Below, one piece after another: positions 28,301-37,499 of a stretch of 64,000 nucleotides of DNA. Source of the stretch: Hippophae tibetana (Eukaryota > Streptophyta > Magnoliopsida > Rosales > Elaeagnaceae); the NCBI GenBank assembly GCA_037013495.1, contig CM072807.1:11783001-11847000 (forward strand), read 5' to 3'. Both the position numbers and the translations under genes were made by a program. Below the pieces are notes generated by a model, which worked only from the letters and a program-made list of their open reading frames with translations, did no database searches and was not told the DNA's origin. How positions within the stretch are numbered: the first letter of the stretch is position 1; every line of letters starts with the position of its first letter.

Positions 28301-30059
28301 GGCCCAAAAGGTCTTTTCCCTTGAGGAAAAGTTCGAATTGAAAAGCCCAGGTAGAGTAATTTTTGCCTATAAACTTGACACACTGGTATAGTGTCCATTG
28401 CAAATAAATGGAACCCGAGACAAAACAAAATAAATATTCAAAAAAAATTAAAAGAACTGAGACAAGGACTTTAATTAGAGATTGCCGAAGAACACCACTT
28501 TAGCAAAAAAGTGCCAAAAAATAACAAAGATTTCCATAGAAATAGAATACCAAAAAAAATTTCAACCTTACTTTGATACCATGTCAGAAATAAATAAAAA
28601 ATGTCATATAAAAATTACTGAATAATTAGTCTTGTGATTTCTCTCTATTATATAAACTGTACAAAATAATTCTATACATGGAAATAAATCCCAAAATAAA
28701 TATGGACAACAAAGCTGTCTATGGATAACTATGGATAGTTAAGGAAAGTCGTCTATGGACAACTCAAATGAATATGAATAGCTAAGCTGTCTGTTGATAG
28801 ATATTTCATAAAAAAAAATCTCGATATTCCGTCGATATCAATATGTTCATCCATGGATACTAGTAACTCATTGAAAAAGATATCAATAGTCTATCACCAT
28901 ACATCAAGATTAAAATTATTACTCAATCAAAGAACTAGATAAGTTAAAAAAAATAAAATAAAATAAAACATATGAAAAGTAAAGATGCAAGCCATATAAA
29001 ATTCGATTGCAAGCATAGCATACACAGACTCACAAGATGGCTTCTTCATTATAAGCAAAAGTTCTTTCCAGACTTCACATGTCACATAATATCTTTATAC
29101 CTTCAATAACTGTCCAAAATCATTTCCTCGTGACAAAGTGAAAATGCCATAGAATAACAACGAAATATTTGCATAAATCAGAAGTATGTCTAAATCTTAC
29201 AGTTCCTTTAAGAAACCAAGCATAATTCTCATACTATACCACTAAAATATCACTGAAAATTCTACTGATGGGAAATGATGATGCCAACAAAATCTAACAG
29301 AAGAAAATATCATGAAAAAAACAAACAAGAAATAATCTGAAAAGGTATACTGACCTGAAGTATGATGTGCATTATCATCTTGTAACATATCTTTCGACAT
29401 TATATGAAGTTTAATCTGTACAATTTCAACCTGAATGCAATCCAGATAGTCAATGGTATATATATAATACCATGCCTAAAATGAAAATCGGCAACAGCTG
29501 ACACTGATAGGATAGTCCGAAGAATCACCTTATGAAGCCATCGATACTCAATATCGACAAGATCACTAATTCCCCATTCATAATCAAAAGCTCCCTTGTC
29601 TCCATATGCATTTAAGTCAGTGATTTTTATGTGACTTTGAGAAAAGGTTAACTGTGCTACTGTAAGATAACTATCTCGATATACAATAAATTCGGGATAA
29701 AGCACAACAGTCATATTCATGTCATCCTGCAAATTTAACAAAGGACTGAATCAGAATTCAACAATATTGGAAACAGGATACTTCCAATTAATATTAACTT
29801 CACACGCTAGAGCTGTTTCTTACAAATGACAAGGCAAAAATTTATGAACAATGCAAAGCATGCTAAACTAAAATGTAGAAAAAAGTAGCTTAAAAATTAT
29901 CTAAAATCCACAATCAAGTGGGAACTCTGACACAGAATCCTGGATTTTTGAGCAAGAACACTGTATCCAGCATCACAAGGGAGCTGGACATAATATGAAG
30001 GGGCAAAATGAAATTTTATATATATATAGTATCGGGGGAAAAGAAAAAAATAAAAATAG

Positions 30060-30096
<37 letters not shown>

Positions 30097-31581
30097 AAAT
30101 GATAATGGAGTATACAAAAGCCTGAACTAAGAATACCCCCATAATCTCTACTTCGACATCTCATCATTGTTAATTCTCATCTCTAAAACTAAAAGAAAGA
30201 TTATTACCATTTCCATATTGCCTGAGGAATGATCCCATGAACGAGAGTCATTATTTACTGAACCTGAAAGTGAACACAAAATTAGAGTAAAATCAAGATT
30301 CGCCAAATGATTGTCCGTATAAAATACAGGGCGTGGCAGAAAATAATTTAAAAAAAATCTAGTTATGAAAAATACCGCCATTTTCTGCAATTACAGAAGC
30401 AGGATGCAGTGGAGATCTCTGAATAATATTTTGATCAGCATCTGAAGCCAAGTCAACTGCTCTATTCTGCAAAAATTTCAAACAATACAAGAAATCAGAA
30501 TATGTCTGAATTGAGTTGAGGTGCTATTCAGAAAGGCAAAAGTCAAAGTACGTTTGGGAAATCCAGAAGACCACTGTTAAATTGGCTTTTCTCAGGAGAA
30601 GGTGCTATTAGGCCCAAACTTTTTTTCTCAGCCCCAGAAGGAGACTTTGTAGATTCATGACTATCAAATCCAGGCTCGGAGCTATCTTTGGGACTCAACA
30701 ATTTCAATGGTGAAGCAGCAGTAGAACACTCTTTCACGGAAGCATTCTTGTTTTCAACTGTCAGCAGAGAGGGACAGGAAATACCACTACCACAAGTAAG
30801 ATCACAGTTGACCGCATCAAGATCTACACAAGGCACACTCTGATAATCTTTTGAGTGGGTGTTTGCTCCCTTTGTAACTAGACAAATATAAATATGAATC
30901 AAAAACAAATATAAAAATGAATCAAATGCCTTCTTAAGACCAGATTAACAAATTAAAATACAAGTATTCAGCAGCAAATACAACTCAATCATCGTCTTCC
31001 TAATGGAACTGCAAGTGACATTTGAAATAGATATAAAACAACTTTGTATATAGATAAGAGTAGTGCTGGATATGCTTCCATACTTAGATGTACTATGAGT
31101 GAGATTAATATAATATAGCAAGGAGAGAGGGTTTGTGAGATTTTGATACCTAAATGGTATTAAGTAGTGTAGTTATGACAAAATGCATTTTCCTATAAAT
31201 AAAGATAAAATTTGCTATAAAAGATAGTTGTATGAATAAATTAAGCAGAGACAGCAATGCACACACGCTGCTCTATTCAGTATAAATTGTTTACATTTGC
31301 TTCTACTACAGTAGAATAAAATTTACAAACTATTAAAAATCATTACTTCTTCATTCATTTATTTATCTGTAGATTAGGGGCATTAAAATAGAGAGGACAA
31401 ATTTGCACTATGAACTTGGAAACATACCACATTCAAGGAACTCATACTTCAAAATGGAAGTATTGTCAGAGTCAGAGTTTTGGCATCCTCCCTTATACTT
31501 TCCAGCGATCAAATCAGGGAACTCATCATCCTCTGGCTTAAAATCAAACACTTCCAGACCTCTTTGCGGCGAATTCTTCAT
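8956..31581 (-). CDS. ULP2B: ULP2-type SUMO-specific cysteine protease (peptidase C48), 16 coding exons
   Basis: ULP2-type proteases remove SUMO from nuclear proteins and trim SUMO chains; the Arabidopsis relatives ULP2B/SPF1/ASP1 and ULP2A/SPF2 act in flowering and embryo development. Exons, 5' to 3' on the minus strand: 31581-31428, 30877-30552, 30466-30376, 30263-30208, 29726-29529, 29430-29355, 22432-22336, 20757-20695, 20040-19909, 19460-19260, 19146-19091, 19012-18919, 17728-17638, 10931-10812, 10342-9917, 9549-8956. Every intron is GT-AG, phases match throughout, and the sum is 2775 nt (924 residues plus stop). The start is the ATG at 31581 ([14 protein letters not shown]), typical for the family. 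The catalytic set is His467 (LHWSLIV), Asp500 (LHMDS), Gln549 and Cys555 ([10 protein letters not shown]). A long acidic, serine-rich C-terminus follows. The length favours ULP2B over the shorter ULP2A. Introns 6 and 13 exceed 6 kb because of transposon insertions. Borders lack transcript support. Confidence 0.9.
10812..10931 (-). CDS. ULP2B: ULP2-type gene, exon 14 with the catalytic cysteine
   Basis: This exon of exactly 40 codons begins [20 protein letters not shown]. The nucleophile is Cys555, and Gln549 six residues earlier is the oxyanion-hole glutamine; both positions fit C48 proteases. It ends at KITKSSNF before a GTGAG donor. It sits alone between the 6.7-kb intron 13 and the 469-bp intron 14, so the active site depends on splicing across a copia insertion. 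Confidence 0.9.
10932..17637 (-). other. ULP2B: Intron 13 of the ULP2-type gene (6.7 kb)
   Basis: This intron lies between the protease-core exons and the Cys exon. About 5.1 kb of it is a Ty1/copia fossil in the same orientation as the gene. The remainder (10932-11296 and 16386-17637) is A/T-rich intron sequence with no second gene visible. Without the element the intron would be about 1.6 kb. Confidence 0.75.
11297..16385 (-). mobile_element. Ty1/copia fossil inside intron 13
   Basis: Two direct repeats of about 200 bp, at about 11297-11510 and 16179-16385, share long runs such as 'ccatttgatacatatttata' and 'caacaataatcattctaatt' and are its LTRs. A primer-site match to initiator-Met tRNA (minus strand tggtatcaggtt) adjoins the right LTR at about 16167-16178, so the element reads on the minus strand. 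Parts in order: gag (about 15.7-16.0 kb, [11 protein letters not shown]), protease and pre-integrase region (14.5-14.95 kb, phrases near [15 protein letters not shown]), reverse transcriptase (start of the domain near 12.7 kb) and RNase H (11.6-11.8 kb, [13 protein letters not shown]). It is broken by many changes and is old. The outer limits and target duplication are not certain. Confidence 0.8.
17638..20040 (-). CDS. ULP2B: ULP2-type gene, protease-core exons 9-13
   Basis: Exon 9 (20040-19909) opens the C48 domain with [20 protein letters not shown]. Exon 10 (19460-19260) carries [11 protein letters not shown] and the [20 protein letters not shown] block. Exon 11 (19146-19091) has the catalytic His467 in [14 protein letters not shown]. 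Exon 12 (19012-18919) has the catalytic Asp500 in [13 protein letters not shown]. Exon 13 (17728-17638) encodes the charged insert [12 protein letters not shown] and MRFVQLE that separates the Asp from the Cys in ULP2 proteins. The acceptor of exon 11 (aatgttag|TTTGCAC) is forced by the frame, since it must supply the third base of an Asn codon. Confidence 0.88.
18276..18457. mobile_element. Foldback MITE-like element in intron 12
   Basis: About 180 bp whose two halves are imperfect inverted copies. The left end begins 'catagctttcaactag' and the right end finishes 'ccagttgaaagctac', and the complementarity continues inwards through 'cactttagttctaaaa' against 'cttttagggctaaagtg'. There is no coding capacity. 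Such near-complete palindromes are typical of foldback MITEs. I could not define a clear target-site duplication, so the superfamily is open. Confidence 0.6.
20695..22432 (-). CDS. ULP2B: ULP2-type gene, exons 7 and 8
   Basis: Exon 7 (22432-22336, 97 nt) reads [17 protein letters not shown] and completes the N-terminal conserved domain. Exon 8 (20757-20695, 63 nt) reads [19 protein letters not shown] and links to the protease domain. Exon 7 lies far from exon 6 because of the 6.9-kb intron 6. Intron 7 (20758-22335) contains a tandem duplication of about 285 bp. Phases 1, 2 and 2 join cleanly, which supports these short exons even though they are too small to stand out as open frames. Confidence 0.85.
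21381..21940. repeat. Tandem duplication of about 285 bp in intron 7
   Basis: Two adjacent copies, about 21381-21655 and 21669-21938, share long runs including 'aatacaattaaactaattat', 'aataaatagtgattgaa' and 'ccaaatattttgtaatccta'. They differ by scattered substitutions and small indels. The minus-strand open frame of 151 codons over this region simply reads through both copies and resembles no known protein. Confidence 0.8.
23596..28799 (-). mobile_element. Ty1/copia fossil inside the hAT-like element
   Basis: Left LTR at 23596-24393 (it contains the small hAT-like insertion) and right LTR at 28582-28799. Both start near TGTCA and share 'gatttctctctattatata' and repeated 'tctatgga' and 'ggacaac' words. 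The primer site for initiator-Met tRNA (minus strand tggtatcaaagtaa) adjoins the right LTR, and a purine tract (ttgaggggagt) adjoins the left LTR. Parts in minus-strand order: gag (about 28.2-28.4 kb), protease and pre-integrase (27.1-27.35 kb), integrase (26.2-26.9 kb), reverse transcriptase (from about 25.5 kb, [14 protein letters not shown]) and RNase H (24.5-24.8 kb). The possible target duplication is catat/gatat. It has many breaks and is moderately old. Confidence 0.85.
23797..24263. mobile_element. 467-bp hAT-like MITE inside the copia LTR
   Basis: The termini TAGGGTGTCCA and TGGACACCCTTA are inverted repeats. The element is flanked by a perfect 8-bp duplication, gtctatga, at 23789-23796 and 24264-24271, diagnostic of hAT. 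The flanking sequence rejoins into the repeated 'tctatgaatagctatgg' pattern of the copia LTR. The interior carries a 36-bp tandem duplication ('ggtttggttcaatttgatta' twice, near 23888-23960) and many 'ggtccggt' and 'ggaccg' words. It has no coding capacity. Confidence 0.88.
29355..31581 (-). CDS. ULP2B: ULP2-type gene, N-terminal exons 1-6
   Basis: Exon 1 (31581-31428) encodes the conserved opening [13 protein letters not shown] and ILKYEFLEC. Exon 2 (30877-30552) is serine-rich and poorly conserved. Exons 3 (30466-30376) and 4 (30263-30208) are short linkers. Exon 5 (29726-29529) carries [14 protein letters not shown] and the FSQSHIKI phrase of the N-terminal domain shared by plant ULP2 proteins, about residues 210-275. 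Exon 6 (29430-29355) reads [14 protein letters not shown], again family-typical. Introns 1-5 are 550, 85, 112, 481 and 98 bp. Intron 4 holds a (TAA)n microsatellite. The exon 2 donor (AAAC^GTACTT) is the weakest site in the model and could be shifted slightly. Confidence 0.85.
30061..30094. repeat. (TAA)n microsatellite in intron 4
   Basis: About eleven uninterrupted 'taa' units lie between exons 4 and 5 of the ULP2-type gene. It makes a long isoleucine/tyrosine run in shadow frames that should not be taken as protein. Confidence 0.9.
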
Positions 31582-32399
31582 AACAAAGAGAACGGTCACG
31601 AATCGACACTATTGCTACTCGATTTACTCAGTAGCTGGATTTAGGGCATCGGAAATTAGTGGAAAAGTGAAAACAGTGAAATTGGAAATTAACTATGGAA
31701 GCTAAAGAAACATTGGGCATGTAGTAGTAGACTAGTAGAAACAAATCGTGTATAGCCCTAATTTCCACTGAGATTTGACCAATTATAAAAATAATCAAAT
31801 AAAGAAACAGCAACTGATCGAATAACGGAATAGTAATAATACTTTAATAAAATTATTTCATTAACCAATAAAAAAACATTTAAGTACAAATATATATTAA
31901 AATAAAAAATTAAGATAATATATTGAATATTTTTTAAAAGATAAAAGATAAGTGACATAAAAAAAATCTAATATTACTCATTATATCATAAATATATTTG
32001 TATATTAAGATATAATTACCGAATCAGGTAACTTTAAAAGATAAATATGTTTTATTTTCATGAGCATTATCAATGTACACTAATTAAAACATATACTGCT
32101 AAGTAGTACCATTGTTGATTGCAGCTACTGTAAATTGTCAATGTTAACAAATAAAATTGTTATTTGGATAAAGAAGGGTGAGAATATTTTCTAAGATAAC
32201 TAACGAAAGATAAGTAAGAGAAAAGTTAAATTCATACAGCGAATACTATTCATTTTGAATTTATTGAATTCCACCGGGACAATTCATGTAAAAAAATATT
32301 ATTGAATGAATTAGTATTACAATGTTTATTTTATAACTAGAATAAAATAAAAAACATTGTATATTACGTTAATATCTAATAAAATTTAAATAATATCAT
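31582..32399 (-). promoter_or_regulatory. ULP2B: Likely 5' UTR and promoter region of the ULP2-type gene
   Basis: This is the DNA just upstream of the start codon at 31581. Around 31582-31760 the composition is less AT-rich and would fit a 5' untranslated region; beyond that it becomes very AT-rich. No convincing TATA box or other site can be assigned. It is inferred from position only. Confidence 0.35.
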
Positions 32400-33060
32400 T
32401 TAATTATTATTTTTTTGTCAAATAAAATACATTATTAAAATCATTATTTTTTTAAATAATTATTACATAAAAATAAAATATATTATTAAAATTATTATTT
32501 TTCTAAATAATTATTATGTAAAAATAAAATATATTATTAAAATTATTATTTTTTAAATAGGGTTTAGGGTTTTGAGGTTTGGGATTTGAGATTTTGGGTT
32601 ATATTTGTGTGTTAAGATTTAAGATTAAAATTATTATTTTTCTAAATAAGGTTTAGGGTTTTGAGATTTTGGATTTTGGGTTATATTTGTGTGTTAAGAT
32701 TTAAGGTTAAAATTATTATTTTTCTAAATAGGGTTTTGGGATTTGGGATTTGAGGTTTAGGGTTTAGGGTTATATTTATGGGTTAAAGTTTAGAGTTAAA
32801 AATATTATTTTACTAAATAGAGTTTAGGGTTTTGAGATTCAAGATTTGGGGTTTAGGCTATAAGGTTTAGGATTAAAATTATTATTTTTCTAAATAGGGT
32901 TTTAGGATTTGAGATTTAGAGTTTAAGATTATATTTGTAGGTTAAAGTTTAGGATAAAAATTACTATTTTTGTAAATAGGGTTTAGAGTTTTAGGATTTT
33001 GGATTTGAGATTTAGGGCTTAGGGTTTAGAGTTTATGATTATATTTGAGGTTGTGATAAA
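32400..33060. repeat. Minisatellite with telomere-like TTTAGGG words
   Basis: Units beginning 'aaaattattatttttctaaata' start near 32539, 32627, 32709, 32798, 32875 and 32955, giving a period of about 77-89 bp. Each unit then carries blocks of 'gggtttagggttttgag', 'ggtttagggtt' and 'gtgttaagattta', that is, plant telomere heptamers (TTTAGGG) and one-base variants. Before it (32430-32538) two shorter AT-only units of about 57 bp lack the G-rich part. No reading frame is present. Confidence 0.8.
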
Positions 33061-35370
33061 ATTGAAAAAAAATAGAGATGAGAATGGAATCATGATTTTT
33101 TAAAGGAAGAGTGAATTGTGATTCCTTCTCTTTTAAAAATTGATTTTATTTTATTCTTGTTTTTTAGTCTAATCAAACATAAAATTATAAAGAATCAATT
33201 TTATTTAGATTCAATTCCAACAAACCAAACATGGGGTAAATTAAAAAATTTATTTGCTAGAAGAAAATAAAAAAAAACATTAAAGGAGGTAATTATTTAA
33301 TATTATAGTTTGGGAAGTTATTGTTAGTTTTATGGGAGGGAAGTTAATATTATTGAAATAGAAAGTTATCTAATATTAACAAAAGAAGTGGAGAGGAAAG
33401 TGAACCGGAGGAATTCTAAGCAAATAATTATTCAAAATATGATTCCCAATCCCATAATTGCTCCTACTAAATGGAAGTTTGAGAGATATATCGTTCCAAA
33501 CGGGATTAACAAAATATTATTAGTTAAAAACATAAGAATTACCTGTAAATTTAACCATTAATTTATCTAAGATTTATAATTTCTTCCATAATTTTTCAAT
33601 TTATACTTAATAATGTTTGTAAATTTAATAAATTTATCCAAATTTTCAAATTTTGTTAAATTTATTTTATGATATTACACTCATTGATTACATGATTGCA
33701 AGATTGAGAATTAAATTATAAAATCAAATTATATATTTTGAAATAAATCAAGATAAAATAAATCAATACATCGAGTCATATCATACTTACTTATTTAACA
33801 AAAATTAAAATTTTGTATTAAATTTGTTAAATTTAAAAATATTATGTAATAAATTGTGTGAATTATAAAATTAGATATCAAATTATAATATATTAAATTG
33901 ATAAATAAGTCCAACCAAAATGAATAACACCTAATAATATTTTAAACAGTAATGAAAATTGTTTCAAAGAAATTGAATAAAATCTTTAGAGACGCAAAAT
34001 AAATTATTAAAGAGATAATGACTTTCTTGTACTAGATACATTATGACTAAGAGGTATATATCGAATTTGAGTATCCAATGTTGATTATGTTGTTTTCATG
34101 AAGAAGGAAGTTGTCAAAACAAGGCCGATCGTGAGCATAAACACTGATAATGTTACGTACCATGCTCGAGGATTGGACTCAAAATCGATTTTGATTCCAT
34201 TACAAAGTGGCAGAGAAGACAAACGTGGTTTAGGATCTAAATGTCTACTACACACCAAAGGGTTTAAATGGCGGGGATTTCAACTAAGTTTTCATGATTT
34301 GAGTTTGACTACAACTTTTTTGAACCTAAATCCTTCCTAATATCACATTGAAGTAAGATGAAGTATCAACGATTGTGAAGTTAGTCATAACTGTACTTTA
34401 CACTATTATGATAACATGATTACGTATAAGGTGAAAGTAATCATTTTATCTTTCTCCCTTTAAATTAAATCATTAGTGTACTTAATATTTAATGGTGTTA
34501 GTTTTTCATTCATTATTATTCATATTACTCTTCCTTTTGATACTAATTTTTACATATCGAATAAATTTTTAATCAAGGATTAATATTGATCTAGTTGATG
34601 ATTTTTGTCTATTTGCTTAAAACAATAATTTGTTTAAAAAACTTATTATTTGTTTACATAAATATAATTTTCTTCTATATTTATCACAATTACAAAATAT
34701 ATTATGTTTTTTATTATATTGATTACTTATTTCTAATCCTAAATCTATTAATTATCTTTTAAAATTTAATATTTAAAATTATTTTTTCATTTGTTAAATC
34801 TAATCATTCAAATTTATGTACTAATAATTCGATATTTATATAGTATTATCCTCATAAGTCATATGTGTTGAATGCAAATTATTTTGTCTTATTCGTAATA
34901 TACAAACAAATTTTCTTTGTGTACATACAATGTACTTATAATCTTCAAAAAATAGTATCTAAATATTAATTTGTTAAATTTCTCTTTCTCTACTCTTACA
35001 TATTTTTAACTAAAATAAACTCTTAATGTTCTTGAAACAAGATGGTCTATGATGCTTGTGATAACTTTAATATATTTTGTATAGATGTCTAACAAAGTGT
35101 TAAATCTTTTAAAATTTTCAAGACAAGTTTCATAATCCTCATCTTTAAAATATTCATTTAATTAATAGAGATAACTTTTATCAATATTTTTTAATAGATT
35201 TAGATTTTTATCTTTAATTTCTTTTGGAACTAGTTGTTTATAAAAATTAAAAACAATATCCATTTTCCTATTTATTAATATTATCACTTTAATGTAAGTA
35301 AATATTTAAATATCCAAGATTCTGAACTGACTTTAATTTATAATTATTATACTTAAATTTAAGGGTTCCA
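33061..35370. other. AT-rich intergenic stretch
   Basis: No convincing gene is present. The plus-strand frame at 34098-34340 (80 codons) resembles nothing I know and is probably chance. A minus-strand stretch at about 35040-35260 (for example VPKEIKDKNLNLLKN) has coding-like content and could be an outlying part of the pararetrovirus fossil on the other side of the solo LTR, but this is weak. Confidence 0.45.
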
Positions 35371-36970
35371 TTATGAACACAAGATTAACAATGCAATTCT
35401 GATCTTGTCAATAGTTTGGTTTTATATTTGTACAACTCTCGCAAGTGCACAAATCATTTTATAGAAAATGATAAGTATACTCTCAAGGTCGATCTAAGAA
35501 AGAAATATATGAAGTTTTTAATTTATTATTCAAACTTTTAAAAACCAAATTAAATCCTAAACATTCTGTCACGATATTTTGGTTTTTGTGTTTACTAATC
35601 TAATAACATAAAAATAAACATAGATATGATTCAATAAACAATCATGCAAATTTTCATTATTCATAACAGTCGAATATTTAAGGATATAATAATAAAGTAA
35701 ATTATGTTTGCTCATATTATTTAGGTTATTACAGATATAAATTGATATTTGTTGATTTTCTCTTTTTGGTATGAAAGTGTCATTAGGTGGGGTCCAAATT
35801 CTTTTGTTTAATATTAACTAACTAATATTCTTAGGTGTGGCCTATTAATTAATTAAATATTAAATTTCAGTTTTATTTCTAAGAAAATAACAAACCATCT
35901 AATCACAACTTTAGGCGGAGTCAGTTAAGTAGACTTTATTCAAGGTGTCTAAATTAAACCTAAGAATTTAATTATCCGAGTACTAACTTTCAAGTTTTAA
36001 GATCGTTATTGAAAATATGTTGTTAATACATTTTTGAATAATAATTCTTATAAAAAACTTTTAAAATAGAGTTTCACTCTAACTACTGGATGATTGTAAC
36101 AATAAATAAGAGAACACTACTCTAAATCATATTAGATAATTAAACATTAAAATCTAATTTTCAGATTTAAGTTTGTAATAAAAAATAATATTTCTATTTA
36201 ACATTTTTAATATAAAATCTTGAATAAAAACAAAATTAATTTATTTTATAGAAATTCTTTACCTATTTAATATTTCGCAAGCATAACAATGTTATTATTA
36301 TATCATATTTACAAACATCTAGCCATGTTAAATTTAATCACAAAAAAATTAAATATAATGTATAAGAATAAAACATAAAAAAGATAATTGTAAAGAATCC
36401 ATTAAAATTATACCTTGAACGAATCCTTACAGCAATTTTATGTTAATTCTATTGTTGAAAAAGCTCCAAACGGATTTGCATTTCCGCTTATTGAATCAGA
36501 AACTCAAAATCTATAAAAGCATAACTAGTTTTTCTCAAAAAGAGAATAACTTTAAAACTAAAAAAACTAAGAAAACTTCTAGAGAGAGAAAGAGTTGAGA
36601 AAATTGTGTATTTTACAATAAGGAAATAATGTCCTTTTATAGGTGAGGAAAAGGCCAAAAAAGGTAGGAAAATATTTCAAAATTTGAATTTGGATGCATT
36701 TAGGGCGCAAAAATGGTGGCAAATAGGCGTTTGGCGCGAGTGGGACATGCAACGTTGTGTGCTAGCACACACAAAAATCAACGCGTGATTCTAAAAAGGA
36801 AAATTTAAGTTATTTTTGAACTAAAATACCTAAAAAATAATAAAAATATTCGTGATTCCGAAAAGGTAAATTTATATAAAAATATGATAAAATCATATAA
36901 ATATGAATCTATTTAATCAATTAAAGTACATTAAATCATGGTAATTTTAGTACTTTTTAAGCACTCATCA
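35371..36970 (-). mobile_element. Solo LTR of the Athila-type family
   Basis: This 1.6-kb block is the reverse complement of the LTR of the large element at 39147. The right edge reads 'aagcactcatca', the inverse of the LTR start tgatgagtgctt. The left part holds the inverse of the conserved U5 phrase 'gatcgaccttg...tatacttatcattttcta' (about 35465-35510), and the left edge ttatgaac matches the inverse of the terminal 'ctcatca'. The flanks ttcca (35366-35370) and gtcca (36971-36975) may be a 5-bp target duplication with one change. It is clearly more diverged than the LTRs of the intact neighbour and hence older. No internal region remains. Confidence 0.82.
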
Positions 36971-37335
36971 GTCCACCACGATCTTCCCTTATGTTCATTT
37001 TTTTGTTACACCTGTTATGTCTCAACTTTTCTCAAATCTCAATGCCCTCCTAGAAATGGTAAGCCTTCTACATCCGTACATAAATGGTGTCCAATATTTG
37101 ACTTACTGGGAAAGAGTAACAAAACTTCATTTTATTCATAAGATAATAATTATTACAACTTAAGGCCAACTAAGAACCTTGAAGGGATTTTTAGCCACTC
37201 ATACTTATTATGTATAACATTATTGGTTTTGGAATTTCTAGATAGAGGGGATTTCTATGCTAGAGTTTTTGTTTTTTAGAATAAAGAGCTCTGGATTTAT
37301 TTGTGTTTGTGTGTTTTGAAATGAGCATAAGGGTT

Positions 37336-37345
37336 CCTTTTATAG
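37336..37345 (-). promoter_or_regulatory. TATA box of the fossil pararetrovirus intergenic region
   Basis: The minus strand reads ctataaaagg, with 'aacccttatgct' downstream. It lies just past the viroplasmin region, where caulimoviruses place the promoter for the full-length pregenomic RNA. The call rests on position plus a good TATA match; activity is unknown. Confidence 0.5.
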
Positions 37346-37499
37346 CATAAAGAATCCATATTTACAAGACTAGAATTATTATTTTATTCTTGCTTTAATA
37401 ATTCGTCTACTTTTTTTCTTTAAATGATAGCTACTTCTTTTTTCCTTGGCATATAAAAATATGGGGTCTACATCTTTGTTTTCTTTATCATCTTTTGCT

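Larger units (their letters stand above)
22681..28855. mobile_element. Non-autonomous hAT-like DNA transposon split by a copia insertion
   Basis: The ends are inverted: the left begins CTTGGATGAA and the right finishes TTCATCCATG, close to the Ac-type hAT terminus CAGGGATGAA. They are flanked by an 8-bp near-perfect duplication, gatattag (22673-22680) and gatactag (28856-28863), the size expected for hAT. Subterminal DNA is rich in short 'atatcg' words (22699-22860 and 28820-28845). Without the copia insertion the element is about 970 bp, and no transposase is visible. It is probably an old deletion derivative. Confidence 0.7.
22433..29354 (-). other. ULP2B: Intron 6 of the ULP2-type gene (6.9 kb) with nested transposons
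   Basis: The intron is bounded by the donor at 29354 (TCAG^GTCAG) and the acceptor at 22433 (tatttcag). Nearly 6.2 kb of it is a three-level nest: a hAT-like element (22681-28855), a Ty1/copia element inside that (23596-28799), and a small hAT-like element inside the copia LTR (23797-24263). Removing the nest leaves an intron of about 0.75 kb, similar to its neighbours. Confidence 0.85.

Noticed and set aside
31403-31705. Plus-strand frame of 100 codons
   Set aside because: Overlaps exon 1 of the ULP2-type gene on the other strand and shows no protein similarity.
34098-34340. Plus-strand frame of 80 codons
   Set aside because: No recognisable motif, no splice or promoter context; likely chance.
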